From assembly GCF_902859695.1 (NCBI RefSeq), contig NZ_CADIJL010000005.1, positions 62,001-126,000 on the forward strand: 64,000 bases of DNA, in the 5' to 3' direction. Both the position numbers and the translations under genes were made by a program. The notes under the pieces are model-generated. The model was not told the DNA's origin. It made no database searches and was given only the letters and a program-made list of their open reading frames with translations. Shown in pieces: positions 54,116 through 62,630 of this stretch (its first letter is position 1; every line of letters begins with the position of its first letter). The DNA comes from Achromobacter ruhlandii. GTDB taxonomy: Bacteria > Pseudomonadota > Gammaproteobacteria > Burkholderiales > Burkholderiaceae_B.

Positions 54116-54356
54116 CCTGGCCCGCGGCCACAAGCGGCTGCGAGGGCTGATCGAGTTCGCCCTGGGAGAAGGTTGGAAGGTGGTGCGCACCCGCGGCGGG
54201 CACCTGCTGTTCACGAAGCAAGGCTGCGCGCCGATCTACACCAGCTCGACGGCGAGCGACCACCGCGCCGAGCGCAACGCCCGTGCGCAGCTTCGCCGCG
54301 CCGACCGACAGGCGGCCCAGGGTGTTGCAGCATCTCAGGAGAATGGCCGTGGCTGA
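54099..54356 (+). CDS. shi: Shi-like small protein with HicA-type fold
   Basis: An 85-residue protein between parA and parB, overlapping both genes. The segment GEGWKVVRTRGGHLLFTKQG resembles the HicA mRNA-interferase core, including the conserved His in GGH. The place matches the gene called shi in ICEclc. There is no HicB antitoxin beside it. It may be an RNA-binding regulator rather than an active toxin. The name is assigned by position and size. Confidence 0.75.
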   Translation: MASAHDLARGHKRLRGLIEFALGEGWKVVRTRGGHLLFTKQGCAPIYTSSTASDHRAERNARAQLRRADRQAAQGVAASQENGRG

Positions 54357-56010
54357 CCTGACGCCGCAGGACATGGCCGCCAATCTGCTGGCCTCGGGCT
54401 TCGAGCGCAACGGCCCTTCGGTCGCGGCCCTGAGCGACCCCATCGCCGACACGCCGATGGTGGTGACGCTGGACCAGTTGCGCCACTACGACCACGACCC
54501 GCGCGTGACGCGCAACCCGGCCTACGAGGACATCAAGGCCTCGATCCGCGAACGCGGGCTCGATGCGCCGCCCGCGATCACGCGCCGGCCCGGCGAACCG
54601 CACTACATCATCCGCAACGGCGGCAACACGCGCCTGGCGATCCTGCGCGAGCTGTGGAGCGAGACGAAAGACGAACGGTTCTTCCGCATCCCCTGCCTGT
54701 TCCGCCCGTGGCCGCAGCGCGGCGAAGTGGTGATGCTGACCGGGCACCTGGCCGAGAACGAGTTGCGCGGCGGGCTCAGCTTCATCGAGCGGGCCTTGGG
54801 CGTGGAGAAGGCGCGCGAGTTCTACGAGCAGGAAATGGGGCGGGACAGCGGCCAGCCGCTGTCGCAGAGCGAGCTGGCGCGGCGGCTTACGGCCGATGGC
54901 TTCCCGCTGCCGCAGTCGCACATCAGCCGCATGCAGGACGCCGTGCACTACCTGCTCCCGGCGATCCCCACGCTGCTGTACGGCGGGCTCGGCCGGCATC
55001 AGGTGGAACGGCTCGCGGTGCTGCGCAAGGCCTGCGAACGCACCTGGGAGCGGCGTGCCCTGAGGCGCAACCTGTCGATGGACTTCGCTACGCTGTTCCA
55101 GGACGTGCTGGCGCAGTTCGACACGCAGCCCGACAACTTCTCACCGCAGCGGGTGCAGGACGAGCTGGTCGGCCAGATGGCCGAGCTGCTGGAAGCGGAC
55201 TACGACACGCTGAGCCTGGAAATCGACGACAGCGAGAGCCGGCAGCGCGCATTGACCAGCGATCCTGCGCCGCTGCAGGCGGCAAGACCTGCGGTGCCGG
55301 CCGGGCCACCGCGACCACCGTCACCGCCTTCGCTGCCGCCCGGCCCCTCGGTGCAGTCGTCGGAGCCTGGCCCTGGCCAGGCTGCGCAGGCCGGTTCCAC
55401 GCCGGCCGCCAGCGACAAGGGCATGCAGCAGGATGACGAACGCCTGCAGGGTCACATCGTGTCCCCGGCCCCGACCACCGAACGCCTGCAATCCATCCAG
55501 CGCATGGTGGCCGATCAGATGGGCGACAAGCTGCCCGACTTCGAGGCCGACGCGCTGCGCGCGATCCCTGTGCAGGCGGGCGGGCTCTACCCCATCTCGG
55601 ATGTCTGGTACATCGAGCCCGGCCTGGATGTGCCGGATCGGCTGCGGGTGCACATCGCGCAGTTCGCGCGCGAGATCGCCGAGGAAGCCGACGTGGCCGG
55701 GCAGGTCGAACCCAGCGAAGGCGGCATGGGCTTCGTCTGCGTGGCGCCCCCGGCGGTGCGCGCATTGCCTCCGTTCGCGTGTGCGGTGCTGACCTTGCTG
55801 CATGCGCTGTGCGCCGCGCCCCGACCCGCCCCCGGCTTCGATGGCGCCCGGCTGGCCGACGACCTGGCGGCCTTGCTGCATGGCGGCGGCGCATATCCGC
55901 GCCTGAGCGATGCCGGGCTGGTAAAGCTGTTCCGGCTGCTGCGCATGGCGCGCCGGCTGCTGGATCTGGAGACCGGCGCGGCCTCCAGCAACCCCCGCCA
56001 CGGCGCCTGA
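54343..56010 (+). CDS. parB: ParB-family partition/nuclease-like protein
   Basis: A 555-residue ParB-family protein, longer than chromosomal ParB. The ParB/Srx-type domain is at about residues 35-115, with the nucleotide-binding NGGNTRLAILREL near 90. An HTH part follows (LSQSELARRLTADGFPLPQS). Pro-rich linkers cover about 305-365. A C-terminal conserved domain (about 380-545; YPISDVWYIEPGLDVPDRLR) is typical of the ICE version. The ATG at 54343 follows CAGGAGA. It pairs with ParA; palindromes at 57840-57947 and 59890 are candidate binding sites. Confidence 0.9.
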   Translation: MAVADLTPQDMAANLLASGFERNGPSVAALSDPIADTPMVVTLDQLRHYDHDPRVTRNPAYEDIKASIRERGLDAPPAITRRPGEPHYIIRNGGNTRLAILRELWSETKDERFFRIPCLFRPWPQRGEVVMLTGHLAENELRGGLSFIERALGVEKAREFYEQEMGRDSGQPLSQSELARRLTADGFPLPQSHISRMQDAVHYLLPAIPTLLYGGLGRHQVERLAVLRKACERTWERRALRRNLSMDFATLFQDVLAQFDTQPDNFSPQRVQDELVGQMAELLEADYDTLSLEIDDSESRQRALTSDPAPLQAARPAVPAGPPRPPSPPSLPPGPSVQSSEPGPGQAAQAGSTPAASDKGMQQDDERLQGHIVSPAPTTERLQSIQRMVADQMGDKLPDFEADALRAIPVQAGGLYPISDVWYIEPGLDVPDRLRVHIAQFAREIAEEADVAGQVEPSEGGMGFVCVAPPAVRALPPFACAVLTLLHALCAAPRPAPGFDGARLADDLAALLHGGGAYPRLSDAGLVKLFRLLRMARRLLDLETGAASSNPRHGA

Positions 56011-56022
56011 GCAGAGGCCATC

Positions 56023-56583
56023 ATGTCGGCACCGCATCCGCTCAACCAGGCCGTCATCGCACAGGCGCTGCACGACCTGCGCAATGGGCAACTGCGGCGC
56101 TGCAAGGCGATGGGCTTCGGCGAGGAGGAGCTGGACGCGCTCAAGCACCCCGAACTCGTGAGCATGCTGGTGAACGCCACGGTGTCGTGGTGTTCGGTGT
56201 CGGTGAACCGCGATGTGCTGAAGCGGCTGCTGAGCCAAGTGCACGACGTGGAGCGAGAGATCGCGACGGTCGACCGCATGCTGCGCCTGGGCGCCAGCAC
56301 GGAGATGGTCAGCCGCTTCTACGGGCTTACGCACCAGGAGGTGGCCCTGCGCCGCGACATCCTCGGCCTGCCCAAGCGCAAGGGGCGGCATCCGGTGCTG
56401 GACGAGGCGCAGGACACGGCGCTGTGGAAGCAGTGGAAGGCCGGCGTCATGGAGCGCGGCATCGCGCTGGACGATGAGGTGGCGATGCTGACGCTGACCA
56501 TGGACCTGGCCGAGACCTTGAACCTGCCGATGTCGGTGATCTGGTCGGCGATACGCAACTGGATCGACCAGGGGCTGGTGTAG
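56023..56583 (+). CDS. DUF2857 ICE protein
   Basis: A 186-residue helical DUF2857 protein. The N-terminal part (LNQAVIAQALHDLRNGQLRR, KAMGFGEEELDAL) and the HTH-like middle (LGASTEMVSRFYGLTHQEVA) suggest DNA binding. It follows parB by 12 bp, as in ICEclc, where the gene after parB precedes inrR. No enzyme motif is visible. Function unknown; likely regulatory. Confidence 0.88.
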   Translation: MSAPHPLNQAVIAQALHDLRNGQLRRCKAMGFGEEELDALKHPELVSMLVNATVSWCSVSVNRDVLKRLLSQVHDVEREIATVDRMLRLGASTEMVSRFYGLTHQEVALRRDILGLPKRKGRHPVLDEAQDTALWKQWKAGVMERGIALDDEVAMLTLTMDLAETLNLPMSVIWSAIRNWIDQGLV

Positions 56584-56586
56584 GCC

Positions 56587-57837
56587 ATGGCGACCGGCGG
56601 CGCACCCCGGCGCGATGGCCCCGTGGCGCTGTCGGCACTGTTCGACGACGCGCTGCGGGAACTGGTGCCACGGGCACCACCGACACCGCCAGCCCCGCGC
56701 GGCGCTGCTGCTGCATCGCCGGCCGCGCCGGTCAGCGACGGCTTCCTCTACAGCGGCAACCGGCACGAGAGCGTGCCGCGTGCGCTGTTCCTCGACCGGC
56801 GCCTGACGCCGCTGGAGCGCAACGCCTGGCAGGTGCTCCGCCTGCAGCTCCAGAGCGACGGCGTGACGGCGTTCCCGACCTACGACCAGCTTCGCCCCTA
56901 CCTCGCCTCGATGCCCTGCGCGGCGCAGGCCTCGCACGAGACCGTGGCGCGCGCCTTGACGCTGCTGCGGCTGACGCGCTGGCTGAGCCTGGTGCGACGG
57001 CGCCGCGACCCGAAGACCGGGCGCATCCTGAGCAACCTCTACATGCTGCACGACGAACCGCTGACACCCTTCGAGGCGATGCAGCTCGACCCCGACTACC
57101 TCGGCCTGGTCGGCCAGGCGCTGACCCATGCGGCGAAGGCGGTGCAGATCGTCGGCATGAACACCCTGCGCGAGATCGCCGAAGACCCGATGCTCAACGG
57201 CCGCACGCTGCCCACGCGGCTGCAGGTGCTGGCACAGCGCATGGCGCGCAACGAATGGGCGGACGCGAGTTATCCACAAGCGCCTGTGGATCACGAATCC
57301 GAAGAAGGCCAGGACGGCCTGCTTCGGAATCTCGAAGGCCCGTCTTCGGAATCCGAAGCAGGGCTGAAATCCGCGCCAGACGGCTCACTTCGGAATCCGA
57401 AGGAGGACCGTACTGTACGTATGGATCGTATAAATCAAGTACGTACAGTACCGCGCGCGAAGTCGTTGCAGCACCTGCGCCTGCCCGAGCGCCTGCTGCG
57501 CTTGAAGGACGAGCAGCAAAGCGGCGCGATGGTGGCCTTGCAGCAGGTGGACGAGTCGCTGCGGCAGGCGGTGTTGGACGAATGGGATGCGCGCTGCCGC
57601 AACAGCGCGGTACGCAACCCGGCCGGCTATCTGTTCGGCATCATCCAGAAGGCGATCCGCGGCGAGTTCAAGGCCTGGGCCGGCGAAGGCGGTTCGCCAT
57701 CGACGCCGCCTGCGCCGCCGCCACGGCCAGCCGCACCGGCACCGTCTGCACCGCCACCGCCCGCGCCGAACGGCCCTGGCCGCGAGGCAGCGCGGGCCTA
57801 CCTGGCGAAACTGCGTTCAACCCTGGGCGATTCCTGA
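56587..57837 (+). CDS. STY4528-family pathogenicity-island replication protein
   Basis: A 416-residue protein of the STY4528 family, named as replication initiators of SPI-7-like islands. The N-terminal winged-helix part is at about residues 55-160 (FLDRRLTPLERNAWQVLRLQ, TFPTYDQLRP-like, SHETVARALTLLRLTRWLSL). Residues 228-288 are a low-complexity linker whose DNA carries origin-like repeats. A second folded part at 300-360 (QVDESLRQAVLDEWDARCRN, GYLFGIIQKAIRGEFKAW) is the PFL_4703-type C-terminal domain, followed by a Pro-rich tail. It starts three bases after DUF2857. By position it corresponds to inrR or its neighbour in ICEclc. Confidence 0.88.
   Translation: MATGGAPRRDGPVALSALFDDALRELVPRAPPTPPAPRGAAAASPAAPVSDGFLYSGNRHESVPRALFLDRRLTPLERNAWQVLRLQLQSDGVTAFPTYDQLRPYLASMPCAAQASHETVARALTLLRLTRWLSLVRRRRDPKTGRILSNLYMLHDEPLTPFEAMQLDPDYLGLVGQALTHAAKAVQIVGMNTLREIAEDPMLNGRTLPTRLQVLAQRMARNEWADASYPQAPVDHESEEGQDGLLRNLEGPSSESEAGLKSAPDGSLRNPKEDRTVRMDRINQVRTVPRAKSLQHLRLPERLLRLKDEQQSGAMVALQQVDESLRQAVLDEWDARCRNSAVRNPAGYLFGIIQKAIRGEFKAWAGEGGSPSTPPAPPPRPAAPAPSAPPPPAPNGPGREAARAYLAKLRSTLGDS
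57270..57451. other. Candidate vegetative origin (oriV) inside the STY4528 gene
   Basis: A DnaA box TTATCCACA (57270-57278) faces a near-match TGTGGATCA (57285-57293). Then come iteron-like copies of the palindrome CTTCGGAATCCGAAG: perfect at 57344-57358 and 57388-57402, with one extra base at 57322-57337, and half-copies at 57294-57304 and about 57366. Copy starts at 57322, 57344, 57366 and 57388 are spaced by 22 bp. An inverted repeat GTACTGTACGTA/TACGTACAGTAC (57410-57421, 57440-57451) encloses an AT-rich 18-base spacer. This resembles origins placed inside initiator genes, as in lambda O. Confidence 0.6.
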
Positions 57838-57839
57838 GC

Positions 57840-57860
57840 AGCTATCCCCAGGGGATAGCT
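57840..57860. repeat. 21-bp perfect palindrome, copy 1
   Basis: Arms AGCTATCCCC and GGGGATAGCT around a central A, three bases after the STY4528 stop. It is followed by GGGACACG and CCTTCC, which recur after copy 2. Confidence 0.85.
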
Positions 57861-57930
57861 GGGACACGAAGCCTTCCAGGCATCGGCTTCGGTTCTGTCA
57901 TGCGTCGCACGGTCGCAGCCCGGCGCGGAC

Positions 57931-57947
57931 CTATCCCCTGGGGATAG
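57931..57947. repeat. 17-bp palindrome, copy 2
   Basis: CTATCCCC and GGGGATAG around a central T, 89 bp after copy 1 centre to centre. The right flank GGAACACG...CCTTCC repeats that of copy 1, so the direct repeat is longer than the palindrome. Confidence 0.85.
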
Positions 57948-58066
57948 ACGGAACACGCGACCTTCCGGGGCGACAACCGGGAGCGCACCCGCTGCGGTTT
58001 GTTGACTGACGCCCTTCCGGGCGATGCCGATGCTGGCGGCTCGTTCCCGTACCGCGAGTCGTCACC

Positions 58067-58846
58067 ATGGCCAATGAATCCCAGCCGCCCCTGCAGTTGA
58101 ATCTCGGATCGCTGCGCAGCGCGATGTCGCTGACGCTGCACACCCACCACGCTTCACGCATCTGGCATGGCCGAGCGCCTGCCGAGGGCCGGCCCGGGAT
58201 CATCGGCCTGAACGGATACATCAGCGTGATGAACAAGATGAAGCGCGGCGCCGAGCAGGACGATCCCTACTCGGATTTCTGGATGCTGCGCATCGAGGAC
58301 AAGCTGACGCAGACCAAGGACAGCTTGCAGGCGCTGCGTGAGCACGTGGACCAGGCGCTGGCCGACGTGCCGCCCGCGCTGTCGCTGGGCGAGAACATGA
58401 ACGTGCAGCCCGTGAAGCTGCCGCTGTTCGTCAATGCGCAGCTCGGCTTCATGGCGGTGTACCTGCTGGCCGACTACGACGACCTGGCCCGCAAGCTGAT
58501 CCTCGCCCACCACACCGCGCTGATCGACCGCAGCACGCTGGAACGCTGGCTCAACGACGGCGCGCATGCGCTGCGCAGCCTGTTCTCGCTGGCACAGCAG
58601 TACCGCTACTCCGGCGCGACGCGCGACGACTTCGCCTCGAAGAACGCGGTGGCGCGGGCGGCGCTGGAGAAGTTCGGCGAGTTGCCGCAGGACGTGCTCG
58701 AAGGCACGCGCCGCTCGCGCTTTGCGCCACCGATCGCACGGCGGTCGGGCAAGCCTGGTACAGCCGCGGATGCCGCACCCAGCGCTGGCGCAGCCGACGT
58801 GGCGGACGACGACCACGACCATGACGGCGAAGGCACGAAGGCATGA
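58067..58846 (+). CDS. TIGR03761 (PFL_4669) integrating conjugative element protein
   Basis: A 259-residue protein of the PFL_4669 family, found only in ICEs of this group. LNLGSLRSAMSLTLHTHHAS opens the domain, IIGLNGYISVMNKMKRGAEQ follows near residue 45, and LIDRSTLERWLNDGAHALRS lies near 150. The C-terminus is Ala/Asp/His-rich (DDDHDHDGEG). Function unknown; placement between replication and ssb genes suggests DNA processing. The preceding 229-bp gap holds two of the palindromes. The end overlaps the next gene by four bases. Confidence 0.9.
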   Translation: MANESQPPLQLNLGSLRSAMSLTLHTHHASRIWHGRAPAEGRPGIIGLNGYISVMNKMKRGAEQDDPYSDFWMLRIEDKLTQTKDSLQALREHVDQALADVPPALSLGENMNVQPVKLPLFVNAQLGFMAVYLLADYDDLARKLILAHHTALIDRSTLERWLNDGAHALRSLFSLAQQYRYSGATRDDFASKNAVARAALEKFGELPQDVLEGTRRSRFAPPIARRSGKPGTAADAAPSAGAADVADDDHDHDGEGTKA

Positions 58847-59394
58847 CAGCATCGTCTTCCACCGGCCAACCGGCGCGCTTCCTGCCGCTGGAACAGGCGG
58901 ACTTCCAGCGCCTGGAACACGGCTCCTACCTAAAAGGCCTTTTACAGCCTTTTAAAGGTAAGGGGAGTCTGGAGGCCTGGGCCAACCAGTGCACGGCGCT
59001 GCGCGACGACTTAATCGGGCTGGCGCAGCGGCGCGTGCTGCAACAGGCGCGGGCCTACCCCTTCTCGCTGCTCGACGTGCAACTGGCCCAGCAGACCACT
59101 GGCGCAGGCACGACCTTCCTGCGCTGGCGCAACCACGACCGTTCTTCCATGGGCGTGGCGCTGTGGGAATCGCTGCTCGACCGCCCGGCGACGCCTGCCT
59201 CGCTGATCGACGACCTGTACGCGATGGAGCTGCAGCGCATCGCTTTGAACATGCAGATCAGCCTCCTTCACACGCTGGGCCGCCAGGCCCAGGAGTGCGC
59301 CAGCAAGGCCGCGCAGGCCGAAGCGGCTTACCTGCGACGTGTCCACGGGCATGCCGCGTCGGTTCCATCCACCACCCCCAAGGAGTCTCCATGA
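58843..59394 (+). CDS. DUF3158 ICE protein
   Basis: A 183-residue DUF3158 protein (LPLEQADFQRLEHGSYLKGL at about residues 14-33, FLRWRNHDRSSMGVALWESL near 92). It overlaps its neighbours by four bases on each side (ATGA), so TIGR03761, DUF3158 and SSB are coupled. The codons around 58930-58965 are AT-richer (lysine- and leucine-rich LKGLLQPFKGKG). Function unknown; likely part of the element's DNA metabolism set. Confidence 0.88.
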   Translation: MTASSSTGQPARFLPLEQADFQRLEHGSYLKGLLQPFKGKGSLEAWANQCTALRDDLIGLAQRRVLQQARAYPFSLLDVQLAQQTTGAGTTFLRWRNHDRSSMGVALWESLLDRPATPASLIDDLYAMELQRIALNMQISLLHTLGRQAQECASKAAQAEAAYLRRVHGHAASVPSTTPKESP

Positions 59395-59840
59395 GCACGC
59401 ACTTCGTCGGCGAGGGCAACATCGGTTCCGCGCCGGACTATCGCGAATTCCCTAACGGCAACGACGAGCCGCGCCGGCTGCTGCGCCTGAACGTCTACTT
59501 CGACAACCCGATCCCAAAGAAGGACGGTGAATTCGAGGACCGCGGCGGCTTCTGGGCGCCGGTGGAGCTGTGGCACCGCGACGCCGACCACTGGAAAGAC
59601 CTGTACCAGAAGGGCATGCGCGTGCTGGTAGAAGGCCGCACGGTGAAGGACGAGTGGGAGGACGCCGACGACAACGAGCGCACGACCTTCAAGATCGAGG
59701 CCCGCCGCATCGGCATTCTGCCGTACCGCATCCAGGCCGTGACCCTCAGCGCCAGGACGCTGGAACCCGAGGCCGCAGTACCGCCGCCGAAGGAGACCAA
59801 GGGGACGAAGGCGTCGAAGGAAACCAAGGCCAAGGGCTGA
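59391..59840 (+). CDS. ssb: Single-stranded DNA-binding protein (ICE SSB)
   Basis: A 149-residue SSB of the ICE type. The OB fold covers about residues 1-115: MSTHFVGEGNIGSAPDYREF, LRLNVYFDNPIPKK, GFWAPVELWHRDADHWKDLY, VLVEGRTVKDEWEDADDNER. The C-terminal tail is Lys/Thr-rich (KETKGTKASKETKAKG) and lacks the acidic DDIPF-type tip of chromosomal SSB, so it may not dock the usual repair partners. The ATG at 59391 follows AAGGAGTCTCC. Confidence 0.92.
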   Translation: MSTHFVGEGNIGSAPDYREFPNGNDEPRRLLRLNVYFDNPIPKKDGEFEDRGGFWAPVELWHRDADHWKDLYQKGMRVLVEGRTVKDEWEDADDNERTTFKIEARRIGILPYRIQAVTLSARTLEPEAAVPPPKETKGTKASKETKAKG

Positions 59841-59889
59841 TTCCCCGCAGGGGGCGGCTGTAGCAACCGTCAGACGCCCGCCATGCACC

Positions 59890-59910
59890 AGCTATCCCCA
59901 GGGGATAGCT
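59890..59910. repeat. 21-bp perfect palindrome, copy 3
   Basis: Identical to copy 1 (arms AGCTATCCCC and GGGGATAGCT around A), 50 bp after the ssb stop and 208 bp before topB. Its right flank has GTGTTCC, the inverse of GGAACAC beside copy 2. Confidence 0.85.
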
Positions 59911-60117
59911 CCAGGGTGTTCCACCGGGTTCCAGCCGCCCTCCCGAAACGACGCTCCCGCTGCGCCAGCCGTTGCGGCTTCGCGCATGCCGCTGCGGCAA
60001 CGCATCGCCTGCCGATCACAAAGCGGTGTCTGCGCCAATCGGCTTCCTTGCTGCCGTCATCCGCTGGCCCGGCCAAGCTGGGGCCATCCGATGACCGCAC
60101 ACTTCCAAGGAGGCTTC

Positions 60118-62160
60118 ATGCGCGTGTTCCTGTGCGAGAAGCCGTCCCAGGGCAAGGACATCGCCCGTGTGCTGGGCGCCGGCCAACGCGGCAACGGCTG
60201 CTACAGCGGTGCGGGTGTCGTCGTGACCTGGTGCATCGGTCATCTGGTCGAAGCGGTTCCGCCCGAAGGCTACGGCGAGCAGTACAAGCGCTGGGGCATC
60301 GAGCAACTGCCTATTCTTCCCGAGCGTTGGCGTGTCGAGCCCAAGGCGGCGACCGCGGCGCAGTTCAAGGTCGTGCAGCAGCTCGTCGCCAAGGCGGGCG
60401 AACTGGTGATCGCGACCGACGCCGACCGCGAGGGCGAGATGATTGCCCGCGAGATCATCGAGCTGTGCGGCTACCGCGGCCCGATCCAGCGCCTGTGGCT
60501 GTCGGCGCTCAACGATGCGTCGATCCGCAAGGCCCTGGGCACGCTCAAGCCGTCCGCCGAGACACTGCCGCTGTACTTCTCCGCGCTCGCCCGATCGCGT
60601 GCCGACTGGCTGATCGGGATGAACCTGAGCCGCCTGTTCACGCTGCTGGGCCGCCAGGCCGGCTACAACGGCGTGCTGTCGGTCGGGCGCGTGCAGACGC
60701 CGACGCTCAAGCTGGTCGTGGACCGTGATCGCGAGATCGCACGCTTCGTCTCGGTGCCGTTCTGGGCCATCGAGGTCGCGCTCTCGCATGCAGGCCAGTC
60801 CTTCGTTGCAAGCTGGACGCCGCCACAGGGCAGCACCGACGACGCCGGCCGCTGCTTGCAGCAGCCGGTGGCGCAGCAGGCCGCCGAACGCCTGCGCGCG
60901 GCCGGCACCGCCCAGGTGCTGTCGGTAGAGACCGAGCGCGTTCGCGAAGGCCCGCCGCTGCCGTTCGACCTCGGCACCTTGCAGGAAGTGTGTTCCAAGC
61001 AGTTGGGCCTCGACGTGCAGGAGACGCTGGACATTGCCCAGGCGCTGTACGAGACGTACAAGGCAACGACCTATCCGCGCTCGGATTCGGGCTACCTGCC
61101 CGAGAGCATGCTGGCCGAGGTGCCGGCCGTCCTCGACAGCCTGGTCAAGACCGATCCCGGTCTGCGGCCGCTGATCGACCGCCTGGACCGCCAGCAGCGT
61201 TCGCGGGCCTGGAATGACGGCAAGGTCACGGCGCACCACGGCATCATTCCGACGTTGGAGCCGGCCAATCTCTCGGCGATGAGCGACAAGGAGCTGGCCG
61301 TCTACCGGCTGATCCGCGCCCATTACCTCGCGCAGTTCCTGCCGCACCACGAGTTCGACCGGACGGTGCCGCAGCTCACGTGCGGCGGGCAGTCGCTGGT
61401 GGCGGTCGGCAAGCAGATCGCGGTGGCCGGATGGCGCCAGGTGCTGGCGGCGCCTGAGCCCGAGGACGGTGACGGTGACGGTGACGGTGAGGATGCACAG
61501 CGCGGACAGGTGTTGCCGGCGCTGCAGGCAGGTGCCGCCTGCCAGGTCGGCCAGGTCGAACTGAAGGCGTTGAAGACGCTGCCGTCCAAGCCCTACACGC
61601 AAGGCGAGCTGGTCAAGGCCATGAAGGGCGTCGCAAAGCTCGTGACCGACCCGCGCCTGAAGCAGAAGCTCAAGGACACCACGGGCATTGGCACCGAGGC
61701 CACGCGCGCCAACATCATCAGCGGGCTGCTGGCCCGCGGTTATCTGTTGAAGAGGGGTCGGTCCATCCGCGCGTCGGATGCCGCCTTCACGCTGATCGAC
61801 GCCGTGCCTGCGGCCATCGCCGACCCGGGCACCACGGCGGTGTGGGAGCAGGCGCTGGACATGATCGAGGTCGGCCAGATGACGCTGGACACCTTCATCG
61901 CCAAGCAATCGAGCTGGGTCGCCCAGCTCGTGCAGCAGTACCGCGGCGCCACGCTGAACCTCAAACTGCCGCCCGCACCGAGCTGCCTGCAGTGCGGCGC
62001 ACCGATGCGCCAGCGCAGCGGCAGGAGCGGCGCGTTCTGGTCTTGCAGCCGCTACCCGGACTGCAAGGGCACGCAGCCGGTCGAAGATACCGGAGCAGGC
62101 AAGCGCGGCGCATCCAGCCGTGCATCAGGCCCACCGCGTCGGCGCCCCAGGGCGAACTGA
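60118..62160 (+). CDS. topB: DNA topoisomerase III (ICE TopB/TraE type)
   Basis: A 680-residue type IA topoisomerase that unlinks or decatenates ICE DNA. The TOPRIM domain opens MRVFLCEKPSQGKDIARVLG and contains IATDADREGEMIAREI near residue 100. The catalytic Tyr is Y319 in TTYPRSDSGYL, and the cleavage-domain motif SVGRVQTPTLKLVVDRD is near 190. A C-terminal zinc ribbon (CLQCGAPM, then CSRYPDCKG) ends the protein. An acidic Asp-Gly run near residue 450 comes from a hexanucleotide repeat. The ATG at 60118 follows AAGGAGG; in-frame ATGs upstream lack support. Confidence 0.95.
   Translation: MRVFLCEKPSQGKDIARVLGAGQRGNGCYSGAGVVVTWCIGHLVEAVPPEGYGEQYKRWGIEQLPILPERWRVEPKAATAAQFKVVQQLVAKAGELVIATDADREGEMIAREIIELCGYRGPIQRLWLSALNDASIRKALGTLKPSAETLPLYFSALARSRADWLIGMNLSRLFTLLGRQAGYNGVLSVGRVQTPTLKLVVDRDREIARFVSVPFWAIEVALSHAGQSFVASWTPPQGSTDDAGRCLQQPVAQQAAERLRAAGTAQVLSVETERVREGPPLPFDLGTLQEVCSKQLGLDVQETLDIAQALYETYKATTYPRSDSGYLPESMLAEVPAVLDSLVKTDPGLRPLIDRLDRQQRSRAWNDGKVTAHHGIIPTLEPANLSAMSDKELAVYRLIRAHYLAQFLPHHEFDRTVPQLTCGGQSLVAVGKQIAVAGWRQVLAAPEPEDGDGDGDGEDAQRGQVLPALQAGAACQVGQVELKALKTLPSKPYTQGELVKAMKGVAKLVTDPRLKQKLKDTTGIGTEATRANIISGLLARGYLLKRGRSIRASDAAFTLIDAVPAAIADPGTTAVWEQALDMIEVGQMTLDTFIAKQSSWVAQLVQQYRGATLNLKLPPAPSCLQCGAPMRQRSGRSGAFWSCSRYPDCKGTQPVEDTGAGKRGASSRASGPPRRRPRAN
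61465..61488 (+). repeat. (GACGGT)x4 tandem repeat inside topB
   Basis: Four perfect hexamer copies encode an Asp-Gly run between the catalytic core and the C-terminal part. Copy changes keep the frame, so it would alter only linker length. Confidence 0.9.
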
Positions 62161-62370
62161 CGCCCCCATCTCCCTCTGCCACGCCGGCTGCTGCCGACGG
62201 CGGGGCAAACCTCCCGCGCCTCGCGGGACTCCCCAGCGCGCGTTCCCTTCTGCAACGGTGTGCGCGTCCTGCACGGGCCGATCACGGCTGGCAGGGCGAG
62301 AAGGTCATTGTTCCATCGAATCGCGCTCGCCGCGATTCCGCTGATCGACGTGCTTCCGTCCATCCGCGAG

Positions 62371-62419
62371 CGGTCTCCTGACGCCTTGGCCCGCAAGGCT
62401 GCGAGGTGTCAGGAGACCG
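62371..62419. repeat. Nested inverted repeat (12 bp outer, 6 bp inner)
   Basis: The outer arms are CGGTCTCCTGAC (62371-62382) and GTCAGGAGACCG (62408-62419). The inner arms are GCCTTG (62383-62388) and CAAGGC (62394-62399) with a five-base loop. Both stems are perfect. Confidence 0.8.
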
Positions 62420-62606
62420 TTTGCGGTCGACGGTATTCGGTGCCGGTGCCCGCCGGCGGAACAACGGGTTCCCTTTGTGTGTGGATACACGCCAGAGGAT
62501 GCCGGCCCCAGCCACGAAACGGGCCGGGTGAGATTGCTGACGCAGCGAATGGCTTTGACGATGGCCTGGCCTGCTTGCAGCCCACAGGTGGATTGATTTC
62601 TCTCCA

Positions 62607-62630
62607 GCCGAAGCCTTGCGAGGCTTCGGC
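62607..62630 (+). terminator. Nine-pair hairpin, terminator-like
   Basis: GCCGAAGCC and GGCTTCGGC flank the loop TTGCGA, followed by GCCTTTGTC with a short T run. It may end the transcript that comes from topB or end a small RNA starting in this region. Confidence 0.55.
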
